A DNA stretch of 64,000 nucleotides from Lasiosphaeria ovina (taxonomy: Eukaryota; Ascomycota; Sordariomycetes; Sordariales; Lasiosphaeriaceae), in contig JAULSN010000006.1 in assembly GCA_033439765.1 (NCBI GenBank), positions 868,001 through 932,000 of the forward strand, given 5' to 3'. This document shows, piece after piece, positions 34,130 to 45,691 of this stretch (positions are counted from its first letter, which is position 1; every line of letters starts with the position of its first letter). Below the pieces are notes generated by a model. The model was given only the letters and a program-made list of their open reading frames with translations. It was not told where the DNA came from and searched no databases. Made by a program: the position numbers and the translations under genes.

Positions 34130-35756
34130 ATGTGAGCATTTCTGACACTGAATGGCCACTTGGCGCTGAAGATCTGCCATATACTTTGACGGTTTCCTCC
34201 CACAGTCCAAGTATCACGAGAGGCAACAGCGAGTTTTGAGGAACTCACAGGACTTGTCCAAGTACCATCAGGCGTACCTCAATGGTGTTCCCAAAGAACG
34301 GCCCCATGCCACTACGGAACCTCCTCAGGTCCTTTTCCCCCAATCACTTGGTGTCGACAAAACCAAGTCTAAAGCGCCCGACCCCCCTTTCTTTGTTCCG
34401 GCCATTATCGAGTATCTGAGAAACCATGCCGTTTACTCTTCCCTGACCGCAGTTGTCCCAGGTGAAGCTGACGGATTCTGTGCCGAGTATGTTCGCCTAA
34501 ACGGCGGGGCAGTCATAACGTCTGACTCTGATCTGCTGGTCTCTGCGCTGGGGCCAAGGGGAAGTGCTATCTTTCTAGGAGATATCGAAAAGGGCGCAGA
34601 GTCCGAAGGTCTTGTCGCTTCCCAATACTGCGGCCCAGACATTTGTCAGAGGCTGTCGATCGAGCATGGCGACGGCCTCTGTCGCCTGGCATTTGAGCTG
34701 ACCATGGAGCCCACATTGAGCATGTCGGAGATAATCAGAAACACTAAAATGGGTGTTGCCGCCGCGGATTTCCCAGAAGATTACTCCCTCTTCCTTGCGA
34801 AGTATTCGACTCCTGAGCTGGGATCCAGCTTGAAGCCTGATTACGAAATACATCTTGACCCACGCGTGTCCGAGATCGCGCTTCGATGCCTCCCCGGCCC
34901 GGAGAACAAAGACACAAGCTCAAAAAATGGCCAAACGGAGCCAGAATCCGACGACAATGACCTTCAAATGTATCTTCCTCTGTTGCTTGATTCACCGTCT
35001 CGGACAAGCGCGTGGGAGGCCAGCAAAAGTGTCAGGCAACTGGCATATGCTCTCTTGCAGTCAGTCAAAGCCGCACCGATACCGATAGTCTCGGAGGTTA
35101 AAAGGCTTCAGTCTGTTTCCTTGGGGGCGCCCCTCGAGATACCTCGCCTCTCCTCCATTGACAAACATGGCACTGCACTTTTGGCCATGGTTTCTAAAAT
35201 CAGACATGTTGTTGGCAAATCCGAGTTGGTTTGGGTTGTGCTATCGATACTGCAGGATGTCGTCCTGACAATAGATCAAGGCAAGACCAGCACTCCGCTG
35301 AGTGTGCAACTGCTTCGCCTCGACGCTGCTCGGAAACTCGACGAGGGGTCGTGGGAGTTTCTCCATTTTCTTGCACAGGTGCAGGCGACCTGCTATTCGC
35401 TTCGGATGCTGCAGCAGATCTTGAACTTTACCAAACACCACACCCACGAGCTATCATCGGCCATGTCCGAGGTTTCCCAGTGCCTGTCGGCTCTCCCTCC
35501 GCTAGGACGGTTCCCTTCCGTTCGGGACTTTGCCGAGACCCTAGCGCGGATACGAGCTATGGGCGGTCTGTCATGCCTGGCTACAATCTGTGCCGACGAC
35601 GAAGAGCTGTTGCCCTATCTTCGCAAACCTGACCCCAGCCCTCAAGCGGTAAAGCCCGCAAAAATCAGCACAAAGAACAAACGAAAAGCAACTTCTCAAG
35701 GCGGCTCTGCCAGGCCTCGGTCATCAAACCTTTTTGACTTGCTGGATGACGAATAG
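33842..35756 (+). CDS. XPG/Asteroid-type nuclease-fold protein
   Basis: Two exons: 33842-34065 and 34172-35756. The 106-nt intron contains a (CT)n tract and a TCTGACAC branch, giving 602 aa. The N-terminus MGVPHLRRHLEP and VIDGPALAYH match the XPG-N pattern. Exon 2 begins SAIYFDGFLPQSKYHERQQR. The XPG-I region is clear (VPGEADGFCAEYVRLNGG and ITSDSDLLV), with the acidic pairs used for metal binding in FEN1-like enzymes. The ~350 residues after this are helical and specific to the Asteroid branch, ending in a basic tail (KNKRKATSQ) and NLFDLLDDE. An upstream in-frame ATG exists, but MGV is the family start. The biochemical role of fungal members is not established as far as I know; structure-specific nuclease activity is an inference from the motifs. 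Confidence 0.85.
34094..34125 (+). repeat. (CT)n microsatellite inside intron 1 of the XPG-like gene
   Basis: About 16 CT units lie in the 106-nt intron, ~40 nt before the acceptor region. Because this is most of the intron's pyrimidine content, length changes could influence splicing or simply mark polymorphism. Confidence 0.9.
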
Positions 35757-36387
35757 CTACAAGCTTGTGCGCCAAAACTATATATTCCTTCTACACACCT
35801 GTTGTACGGTACCCCGTCCATTTATTGACTTTAGATGTGTGTTTGTTTGTGCACTTATCGACAGGGTATTTTTGACCACACAAAGCTGGCAAGTCTTTCT
35901 AAGGTCTTTGTTCGGACTTCTGACCACCTAAGATAGCGTGCTTCTCTGGCACTCCCTTTCTTGGAATGTCTCGCCTGCCACGTGGAAATTATGATTTTTT
36001 TGGGATTACAGCTTGGGATAGCCCATCCCTCTTTTCAACGTTGGATGGGCGTGAGAGTGCTATTAGGGTTAGCTATGGGGCACTGTAAGACCCTTATCGC
36101 AAACTTATCGATAACGTAGCAGCAACCCCTCCATAAAATTTACACCCCGCGGCGCTTGGTCGCATTCTGGCAACCAAAGTGGGTGAGCTCTTGCACGACC
36201 AGACCAGACCAGCAAACAGACCCATCTACTTTCGCCTCCCTCTGTGCCTTCTATATACCCGCTGCTTCAAATTCCGCCTCTTTCCACGGTGTTGTTCGCC
36301 CCTTCGCTTCACTTCGTTACGAGTAGCTAGTGGGAAAAACGTCCCAAAAAAAAGCCAGAGAGCCAGTATACCTTACGCAAGCCCACC
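35757..36387. other. Tandem intergenic region
   Basis: This lies between the XPG-like gene and the deoxyhypusine hydroxylase gene, both plus strand. It should hold a terminator and a promoter. A TATA-like CTATATACCC is at ~36250, 140 bp before the next start codon. No gene is recognised. Confidence 0.5.
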
Positions 36388-37439
36388 ATGGCCATAGCAA
36401 CCGAGAACTCGACAATCCTGGCGCTGCGGCAGAGCCTGTGCTCCGAGGCAACGCCCCTGTCGGTACGATTCCGGGCGCTGTTCTCGCTCAAGCACCTGGC
36501 GCGGCAGTCGGCGACACCCGAGGAGTCGCTGGCCGCCATCAACGCCATCGCAGCGGCCTTTAGTTCGCCCTCGGCGCTGCTCAAGCACGAGCTGGCATAC
36601 TGCCTCGGGCAGACGGGCAACAACGCAGCTATCCCGCACCTGACGGCTGTCTTGGAAGACCTGCAGGAGGATCCCATGTGCAGGCACGAGGCGGCCGAGG
36701 CGCTGGGCGCGCTGGGCGCCGCGGACAGCCTCGATATTCTCAAGCGGTTCCGCGACCGTGTCGGGGAAGAGGTGGTGGTCACGGAGACGTGCGAGATTGC
36801 TATTGATAGGATAGAATGGGAGAACTCGGAGCAGAGGAAACGGGAAAGGCTGCGGCAAAGGTACGCATCTACCACGCGGCTCACCTGGCAACATTTGACC
36901 TTTTTTGCGGTGACTAACTAGCAGGAACGAACAGTGATTTTGCTTCTGTCGACCCTGCCCCACCTATGCCCCAGGAATCCGAGAGCACAGTTGAAGAGCT
37001 GGAGAAAGCCCTCCTAGATACAAGTCTTCCACTATTCCGAAGATACCGGGCCATGTTCGGCCTCCGCAACCTAGCCTCGCCTCCCGACCTTCCCACTGCT
37101 GTCCCGGCCGTCCATGCCCTTGCCAAGGGCTTCGCCGACTCGTCGGCCCTGTTCCGCCACGAGATCGCCTTCGTATTCGGACAACTCTCACATCCTGCAT
37201 CCATCCCTGCCCTTACTGCCGCCCTGAGCGATCTCGAGGAGGCTAGCATGGTTAGGCACGAGGCCGCAGAGGCTTTGGGAAGCCTCGGGGACGAGGAGGG
37301 CGTCGAGGAGACCCTGAAACGATTCCTGGACGACAAGGAAGCCGTTGTACGGGAGAGCGTGGTTGTCGCTTTGGATATGGCAGAGTACGAGAGGAGCAAC
37401 GAGGCTGAATACGCCTTGATCCCACAGGTTACTGCGTAG
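36388..37439 (+). CDS. lia1: Deoxyhypusine hydroxylase
   Basis: Two exons: 36388-36860 and 36935-37439. The 74-nt intron has a GTACGC donor, a TGACTAAC branch and an ACAG acceptor, giving 325 aa, the normal family length. It is an all-helical HEAT-like protein built as two similar halves. Each half carries two His-Glu pairs that bind the di-iron centre: [10 protein letters not shown] and [11 protein letters not shown] in the first, [10 protein letters not shown] and [11 protein letters not shown] in the second. All four are intact. The enzyme performs the last step of hypusine formation on eIF5A in the cytosol, after deoxyhypusine synthase. The gene is convergent with Rpa12, with stops 168 bp apart. 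Confidence 0.96.
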
Positions 37440-37607
37440 TGTCTTTTGGCGTGTTTTGGGAGGCGGGGCGTTTTGTTTGTGAAAAGGTATCATGAAGTCA
37501 ACTTGGCACGATGTCGCTTTCAATATGATATGCTCCCAAATTATAGCAATGTGCTGAAATGCGTATAAATATATGGCCGAAAGGTCGGCTTTATTGGGCG
37601 ATGAAGC

Positions 37608-38128
37608 CTAGTTGTTGATCGACCACCTGCGAACCAAAGTGTTAGTAGCCTGTTCCACATTGCAAGACCAACTCGTGATTCCAACAATACCTTTCACCAC
37701 AATCGCAATTGTACACAATGGTTGAGCCTTCATCTGCACCACGCTGCTGGACCTCGGAATAACGTATGCCGCGCCGTTTACATTTTGCGCAGTCTGTGTT
37801 GGGGTCGATCCTCTCCGTCTGGATGTTGTGCCTCTCCACCGTCTGGACGGTTGACAGCTTTTGCCGCAGGAGAGAGGGAAAGTCGGCTGGTTTTGTTCTC
37901 GTGGTAACGGTCTTCCAGGTATGGTCTGCGATTTCGCTTAGCTGATTAAGTCCTCCCTCTCCTCGCCTCATCATTCTGCTCCTTCTCCATCCACTTCAAA
38001 AGCACCAGCCTACCTTTGTTTTCTGCGCCGCAGCAGTCGCAATGAAGAATGTTCTTCTCAGAGCCCTTTGACGCAGGCAAAAGATCGCCGCAGTCTGTGC
38101 AAAAGATTAGAGAGCCAATAGCCGCCAT
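37608..38128 (-). CDS. rpa12: DNA-directed RNA polymerase I subunit Rpa12
   Basis: Three exons: 38128-38014, 37925-37691 and a 19-nt last exon at 37626-37608. The introns are 88 nt (GTAGGC...TCGCAG) and 64 nt with an ideal GCTACTAACAC branch. The product is 122 aa, the usual length. The N-terminal zinc ribbon is FCTDCGDLL...HCDCCG. The C-terminal TFIIS-like ribbon has CAKC, then QQRGADEGSTIVYNCDCGERW, carrying the Arg-Gly-Ala-Asp-Glu variant of the RSADE hairpin that supports RNA cleavage. Without the last intron the protein would end in an unrelated frame; splicing restores ERWSINN. The start lies 575 bp from the divergent Scc2 start. It acts in nucleolar rRNA transcription. Confidence 0.93.
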
Positions 38129-38703
38129 TATCTCGATCAATGATGGTCTTCAATTCTTGAAAAGGCGTTGGGGAACTTATTTCAAGGATTTCAAGAAGCG
38201 GTTTTGCATCAACTCCAAAGACAAAAATTTGGCATCGGCCTTGACAAAATGGACATTGGACTCCCATTGTCCCCAGGAAAGCTTAGAGATCGACGCACGG
38301 ACCCAATGCCTCCCCCTGGGGAGCCTTTGTTGGAGGCGGCATTAGCGTGGCTCCAGCCAACCCAACTGAGCTTAAGGTCTCGGCAAGCGCAAGGCTGCTG
38401 GAGTGGCACTGGGCTGTAGCTGGATGCGTCGATTCGACGAACCTCAGCGGGAACGTCCTTGATCGGATTCAATTCTTTGTCGCTAAACGCCCAGGAACCC
38501 TTCTCGAACGCCAAACCCCGACGGCACAAACCACAAAATCTCAGCATCTCGACAAGACCTACCGCATGGCAGCTTCGTCCCTAGGATTGCCGCCATTTTC
38601 TCTCAGCTTCAGTGGCTGAGCTCGGGACTCTGGACAGGACGGAGGTGGGACGTTGATTGATCGCCTAGCCATGCGCCGTGCGTCGTGAGCCACGCAAACC
38701 ACC
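38129..38703. other. Divergent promoter region between Rpa12 and Scc2
   Basis: This 575-bp stretch is between two divergent housekeeping genes and must hold both promoters. I see no TATA box or RNA gene. Confidence 0.55.
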
Positions 38704-41700
38704 ATGGCGAACCCTCGGCCAGGCGCCTCTGATGGACTATGCAACACCGAGCCCAAGGGGCCTCAGTCTTCAGGCGGGGATGGAGGAGGAGGACCCTTTT
38801 TCACCCGACCGTTCACACTCTTCGAGGCGCTTCCTTACACGCCTTTCACCTCAATTGTCCCCATCGACTCGGGTAACTTCCCTCTAGCTTCTACTTTCAT
38901 AAGGTGCTGTCTCTGACCGTATTTTCATTCAAGGCCTCATTCTACCTCCCTCTATTGGCGCGGCGTCACCTGCGCCGAGCCTCAACGACCTGATATCCAG
39001 TCAGGACTTCGATGCTCTGAACCAAGAGGCCCAGACCCACGATACCGCCTCGAAGCGCCTTCAGCAGACCGTGAGCCAGCTTCAGCATCTGATCAAGCGA
39101 ACGGCCATAACCGAGTTGTATGTTCTGACGTCAGGCTGAAGAGAGAGCGGACTAACAGCTTACAACTTCTAGCAAGTTCAAGACGGGCCCCAAAACCTCA
39201 AGCGCCGCCTCTTCCAATAATAGGCCGCCGTCTTCCATCTCTGCCGGACTCTCGTCGCTTTCAAAGATGGTCTACGACCAGACTGCAGTCCCTTTTCGCT
39301 ACCCGACTCCCGACACGCCAACGTCGGCATCTCCAAATGGCCATCTTGCTCCGCCGCCGATCACAAGTACCCCTGCCCCTACGAAAGAGAGCGCACCAGT
39401 AGCCCCAAACACTGGACCGACCGAGGAGACATCCAAAATAACGGAAAAGAATCGACAGGGTTATGCGCATAATAAGGCGGCTCGTTTGGAAATTGCCCTG
39501 CCGACCAAGAGTCAGCTGGAACAGGCCTCCACTGTCATTAAACCAAGCCCTGGCTCAAGCCTAAACGCGCAACCGATCTCGGCAATCCCTCCGGCGCCTG
39601 TCCCTTCGAAAAGGCCCCCTCCGGCGAAAGTCACTCCGGTCCCCATCCCTCAGACCCCCGGCGAAGAGGTAATCCACGCTAGCCCGCAGAATGCTATTCG
39701 CCAGCCCATACAATCAACCCGGCCAGTACGACCAACACAGCCAACGAAACCAGCGGAGCCAGCTAAACCAGCGCAACCTGTTCAGCCACCGGCACCTCCT
39801 ATACTCGCCTCGCCTCGGGTCGTTGCCAAAGACATTGCAGATTCAATCACTGTCACGCCGAAGACACCAACTGCACAAGCCCCGCTGTCCACTTCTGGGA
39901 CTTCAATAGCTATCGAGCTTCCGGCACAGTCATTCAACAAGAGCGAATATCTGGTTGTTCCTGATGAGCCAGATGAACCCGCCGGTCTCTCGGCGCGGAA
40001 ACGAAAGCGGGAAGATGTTGACGGTGACGAGCTGTACGGAGAGAGCCTTGACCTTCGCCAGAGGGCCGACGCAGCTTTCCATGAGCTGAGCTTATTCCTT
40101 CAGCACGTTTTTGAAGCTGAAAATCATGCTTCCAGCTACAAAACTGGAAACGATTTGGTGTTTCTGACGGCAGACAACGAGATAACGTTAACGTCCATGG
40201 CCCACAACAAGGTCCAAGCCTCGCTGGGAAAGACGATATCCCTGAATTGTTTCAAGGCCATCCCTCTAGAGGACCTTTTACACCTTCTCCGGCTCTCGGA
40301 GGGCGCCTTGAAGCAAGCTGAGTCTCTAGATATAAAGATTGAAGAGTCTTGGGGTGTCGCGGATCTTGACCAGTGGCTGCAACAACTGCCAAGTCTCGAA
40401 ACTGCGATCAAGGCTGCTCGAACGTCACTGAGGATGATGTGTGGAGGGCGCGAAGATAAGCAACTCTACTCCGAGGACACGATTGAGCAGTCCCTCAACT
40501 TGTTCAAACGGGTCATGGACGGCATCGTCATTCCTATTTCGGAGCTAAGGAGCTCGGAGAACACCGCGGAGCTGTTCAAGGCGCTTTCTTCAAATAAGAA
40601 GAGGATCGCTCCCCTTTTTACTGACTGCCAGAAGCTTTTTTCTCTCATGTCAACTCTGATATCAAAGATTGACACGTCTGATACCGTCACAAACACCCTG
40701 GAATTTGCAGCATCGCGACTCATCTTCATGGAAACTGCCCATGCAGAGAAGGACTCGGTTCTCGACACGCAAAAGTTTGACAGTCTTCGTCTTGTAGCCA
40801 TGGATATGCTTTCGCAAATTTTCCTGCTGAATCCGGCACAGCGCCAAGGGATTTTCGACGAGATCCTGACATCATTAGAGAAACTCCCATTAGGGAAACG
40901 GGCCCGGACATTCAAGCTGGTGGATGGCAACAGCATACAACCCGTTTCCGCACTTATCATGCGTCTGGTTCAGACAAGCGCGGGGAAGGTTGACGATGCA
41001 AGGGGAAACAAGACCATCCAGTCTCCGGATGGACAGGACGAAGATGGCGTGGGCGCTCCCAGTGGATTTTCCTCGATCCGATTCTCAATTCGAGACGAAG
41101 AGCATGCTGCAGCCCAGCATTCAACAGCGATAGAGGAGCTTCTTGCAGTTGCAAACCCTTTGATGGATACGGCTCGGCGAAATGCGTCGTACGTCATCAA
41201 TTTCATCGTCAACCGGGCTCTTAAATCGACCAAGTCGGGCGACACGCCATACCGCAACCTCCTTGACCTTTTTGTCGAGGATTTCACTTCTTGTCTAGAC
41301 AATCCAGATTGGCCAGCAGCGGAGTTACTCCTCCGGCTGCTTATGGCCATGATGATCAAGCTTGTAGAAGGCGACAAGACCGGCGTGCCCGCAAAGAACA
41401 TGGCTTTGGAGTTGTTGGGCATTATGGGTGCTGCAATTTCGAGGCTGAGGGGCCATGTGCGGAAAACGGCGAGTGCACTGGACGCAAGAGATGCTGATGA
41501 TCTTGGAATGTTCCTTTCAGACTTGGCAGCCGCGGCCCTCGAGCTGAAATCCCGGCCGGAGCACATGATGGCGTGGTCGGGACCGTACCGTGCGACATTG
41601 GAGTACCTTGAAAGTCGGTTCTCAGAAGACCCGCATCTCTCGAGCGCCATCTCTTACATCATATCCGACTGGGCGTCCAAACTTTGCGTTGGATATGACA

Positions 41701-44672
41701 CCCTCGAGGACGGATTCGAGGAGAGAGACCAAGAGTTTGGTCGTTCGGCCTACCGCCTTAGGGAAATGATCAACGACCGCCGCTGGCTGGCGAACGAATT
41801 CTCGTTCAAGGTAGTTCCCCTCGGCCAAGCCAGGCTGTCTTATTCCATTACGCTCCTGCGCTCCCAGCTGTGCGAGGCGTTCAGCATGATTTTGAACCTT
41901 CTCCTTGGCTCAATGGCTAGCGATCAGCCGACTGTGAGAAGCAAGAGTCTGAAAAGCATTAACCAGGTGTTGGAGACTGACCCCTCCATCCTCGACGGCG
42001 ACTCTGTGGTCATCCAGCTGATTCTAAGGTGTTCTAATGACTCGTCAACCCAGGTGCGAGACTCGGCGTTGGGGCTCATTGGCAAGTGTATTGGCATGCG
42101 CCCAGTACTGGAGGAGAAGATGACTGGGACGGTAGTTGACAGGTTTATCGACACTGGACCTGGTGTGCGGAAGCGAGCCATGAAGCTTGCCAAAGACATC
42201 TACCTCCGCAACAACAACAAGGCGGTACGGAGCGCAATTGCAAACGGCTTGCTTCATCGCGTGCAAGATCCTGAGGAGAGCGTGAGAGATCTTGCGCGCC
42301 AGGTCATTGAGGAGATATGGTTTTCTCCTTTTCAAAATGGAGAGAACTCGGCAGTGTCCCAAACTTCGCTCGCAGACCACGTTGCTCTGATGGTTCAGAC
42401 AGTGAAACAGGGAAATATCACCAACGTTCTGGACAAGGTTTTGCAAAACTTGCTAGCCCCGGAGTCCAAGACCGCCCAAGCATCTCTACAGGTGTGCACG
42501 AAGCTGGTCGCGAGCATGTTCGATCTGGTCGACAACCCAGATTCGGAAGACCCATCCATCCCATCAGGTCGAGATGCCCTTCGCGTCTTGATGATATTCG
42601 CAAAGGCAGATGCCAGTCTCTTCACTTTTGAACAGCTGCGTCTCCTCAAGCCTCACATCACCAGCATCAAAACTAGTGAGGATCTGGCTGTGTCAAGGGC
42701 AGTTGTGGTTATCTACCGCCGAGTTCTTCCTCAACTCTCGAGCGCCCATGCGCAGTTTCTTGCAGAAGTCCGACAGGCGTTATTGCCCGCTGTTTCCTCT
42801 GTCGCACGGCTCTTGCTTGACGATATCGTAGCTTGTCTCTGGATTATCAGCACCCTTCTTGAATCCTCGCAGCACCTTGCCAGGTTGGCGGTATCTAGCC
42901 TGATGCCGATGCAGAAGTTGCGCATCATCAGCCAAAACCAACATCTCGATGAGCGCAGCATCCGACAATTCGAGCGATATTCGCTCATCGTCGGAATGGT
43001 TGGAAAACACTGTGACCTCGACAGTGAGCACGATATTTTCAAATCCAAATTTCCAAACTGGAGCGGGACTTCTGTTCCGCAGCTCATGGTCAACGTCGTG
43101 GTGCCCTTCGCCGCACAGTCTCAGCCTCTGGAAGTTAGAAAAGCGGCGCTGGACTCGGTTGGCCTGGTCTGTCAGTCCTGGCCACGGAATTATGTATCTG
43201 CAAACGTGTACACCGTTTTCCAGCAGGTATTTGACGAGCAAGCCCCGGCCCTAGAAGCCATGATTTTGCGGTCCTTCAAGGAATTTCTCCTTACAGAGGA
43301 AAAGCGGTCCGAGCAAGCTTCCGAGGCGCCTACCATTAACGGCAACAAATCGGAGAAGAAGCGCGAGCTCACAGTCATAGGAGGCACCAACTACGATGAC
43401 GTAGCAAGCGCCACGACACATCGGTTCTTGGCTCAGATCATACGCGTGGCCACATCCACCCAAGACGACCATGCCTTCCTGGCCGTCGAGGTGCTTGCCA
43501 GTATCAACCGACAAGGCTTGGTTCATCCCAAGGAAACAGGCGTGACTTTTATCACGCTCGAGACATCGTCAAATCCTCGAATTTCAGAACTTGCCTTCCT
43601 GGAGCACAAAGCCTTGCACGCCAAGCACGAAACCGTTGTGGAGCGGGAGTACGTCAAGGCAATTCAGTCTGCGTTTGCCTATCAGCGGGATATCGCCAAA
43701 GACCCACGCGGCGCAACCGCCAACCCCTTTGCCCCAAAGCTCCAACTGATGATGGAGGTTCTCAAAATAAGCAAGTCCAAGAACCGCCAAAAATTCCTCG
43801 AGAAGCTCTGCGCTCAAATAGACTTTGACGTAGCTAAGCTTGACATTTCCGAGGAGCTTCCGCCCCATGTGCAATATTCTCGCTTCCTCATTGAGAATGT
43901 CGCCTTCTTCGAGTATATCACCATTGGCGAGCTCCACTCGATCGTGTCCTCGATGGAGAAGCTTGTCACGTCAACTGGTGCTACAGTGGCCCAGGCGATT
44001 GAGTCGGAGGTTTTCCGAGTCCGGGTAGACAATTTGGATACAAATCCAGCAGTGGAAGGAGGCGAAACACATGCTATTCCGCAGCACCACAGGCAGCCAG
44101 ATGTTGACATAAGACGACTGCAACAACTTACGGCTGGCTCCATGGTTTTGCTCGCTCTATGGGAGGCGCGCACCTATCTTCGCCGGTTGTACAACATGGG
44201 CAATAGCCGTCGCGAGGCGAAAGGGAAATCGCAGGCAAAGGATCTCAACAAGCCACCCACCAAGATCCAGGGTGTCACGGGCGAGAAGCTCTGGGACGAG
44301 ATCGCTACCATCATGACGGCGCTGACCTCGCGCGACCGTATGATGGAGACTTGCAAGGCTTTTGTTGAGCTCATGACGGTTGACAAGGAGTTCCTTGTTC
44401 GGGAAGACGACGACGAGATGAACGGTGGCGCTGAAGACCCTGCCACTCCTGGCGCGAACGACTATGGTGAAGACCAGGCTGACGAGCCTTCTACTGCCGG
44501 CCGTGGCCGCAAACGTAAGGCGGGTCCAGGGACCGGCAACAGCAATACCCCGGGCGGCAGGAAGAAACGCGCACGCTCATCATCGCAGCCCAGAAAACGC
44601 GGTCGTCAGAGGAAACAGAGCAACGACGCCCCGGACGCCGATGGCGAGTTTGATGAGGGTGACTGGATGTGA
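38704..44672 (+). CDS. scc2: Sister chromatid cohesion protein Scc2/Mis4 (cohesin loader, NIPBL homologue)
   Basis: Three exons: 38704-38872, 38934-39117 and 39173-44672. The introns are 61 and 55 nt, with CTGACC and GACTAAC branches. The product is 1950 aa, typical for the family. The N-terminal exons (FFTRPFTLFEALPYTPFTS, LISSQDFDALNQEAQ) form the Scc4-binding, largely disordered part, followed by a Pro-rich stretch up to ~residue 360. The rest is a long HEAT-repeat solenoid, with the conserved block LILRCSNDSSTQVRDSALGL, GPGVRKRAMKLAKDIYLRN and QDPEESVRDLARQVIEEIWF. The C-terminal tail is a basic nuclear-localisation region (GRKRKAGPG, RKKRARSSS, RKRGRQRK) ending DEGDWM. With Scc4/Mau2 it loads cohesin on chromatin and also affects transcription and repair. 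Confidence 0.94.
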
Positions 44673-45691
44673 CGGTGGATAAACTAATTTCGCCTTCTGC
44701 CTGGTAATGTGCATGTATATTATTGAGATTTCCTTGCGCGGCACGGGTCGGGCCTGGGTTGGGGATTGTGGGATGGTCACGGAGTTCCTTGGTTGCTCTA
44801 CTTATTTTCTCTTCGCCTTTCTCTCTCGGGATTCCCTATATCAATCATTCCTGGAGTTACGGAGACGGGGAATGGTGTGACAAAACAGCACACACCATTT
44901 TATTTTGCTCTACTTGGGGCAGCGGCATTGGCGGATGTTCTGTAGCTGCGGTGGATACGGATGATGATACCTCTTAGCTGGAGGGGGAGAACGCCACTAC
45001 AGACACGAAAGCATGAGAGCGAAGCACAGCCCTTGCTTTTCTTTCTATATCATTAATTATACAAGGAAATTAGCACTCAGTTATGGGGTGAATTTTCAAC
45101 GCTCAGGTTGGAAGACGTAGGAAGAGATAAAAGGGGATATATATGGAACTGCCTGATAACAATTCGTGACTTGGGCGCCGTGACTCCCCTGAGCGGTGTC
45201 CTCGAACTGTTTTAAGTGTGTGTATGTGCCCTTTGATCGTGACCTGCGGTACGAAATATCTAAGTGATGGGCATAAGCCGTATCATAATGTGATTTGAAA
45301 CCCGCGAATGCTCTTCCCAAGACGCGCAACCAGCCTGTAAGATTTTGGTTTGCTTTTCTAGATTTCAAACTAGATAGGAATTATATATAGCCAGTCCATA
45401 ATGGTCTCTTAACCTTCTCGTTTAAATACGACCATTTATGTATTTATTTATTTATTTCCCTTCTGGCCTTCGAGACCCCCCCCCCCCTCCTTTTCGTTCC
45501 TGGGGCTGATAACGATATAAATAAGATAGGTGACTTTTGGTAATACTAACACATCTTTTCCAAAACATCATTTCGAGTGATTTGTCTGAGGCCCTTCGTG
45601 AGTTGAATCCCGGCATTCGAAGCTGAGGGGGGGGCATTGCGAGCAACTGGTTTAACAACGCTTCGCGAGGGTCTGTCACACGTTCGTCCTG
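44673..45691. other. Convergent intergenic region, 1 kb
   Basis: This lies between the 3' ends of Scc2 (+) and the next minus-strand gene. It contains a TTTATTTATTTATTTA run at ~45441-45456 and a C10 run just after it. No gene is recognised. Confidence 0.5.

Noticed and set aside
26550..38128. Idea that the RNA-metabolism genes (Cid1-like, XPG-like, LIA1, Rpa12) form a functional cluster
   Set aside because: Orientation alternates, each has its own promoter, and all are widely conserved housekeeping genes. Proximity alone is weak evidence.
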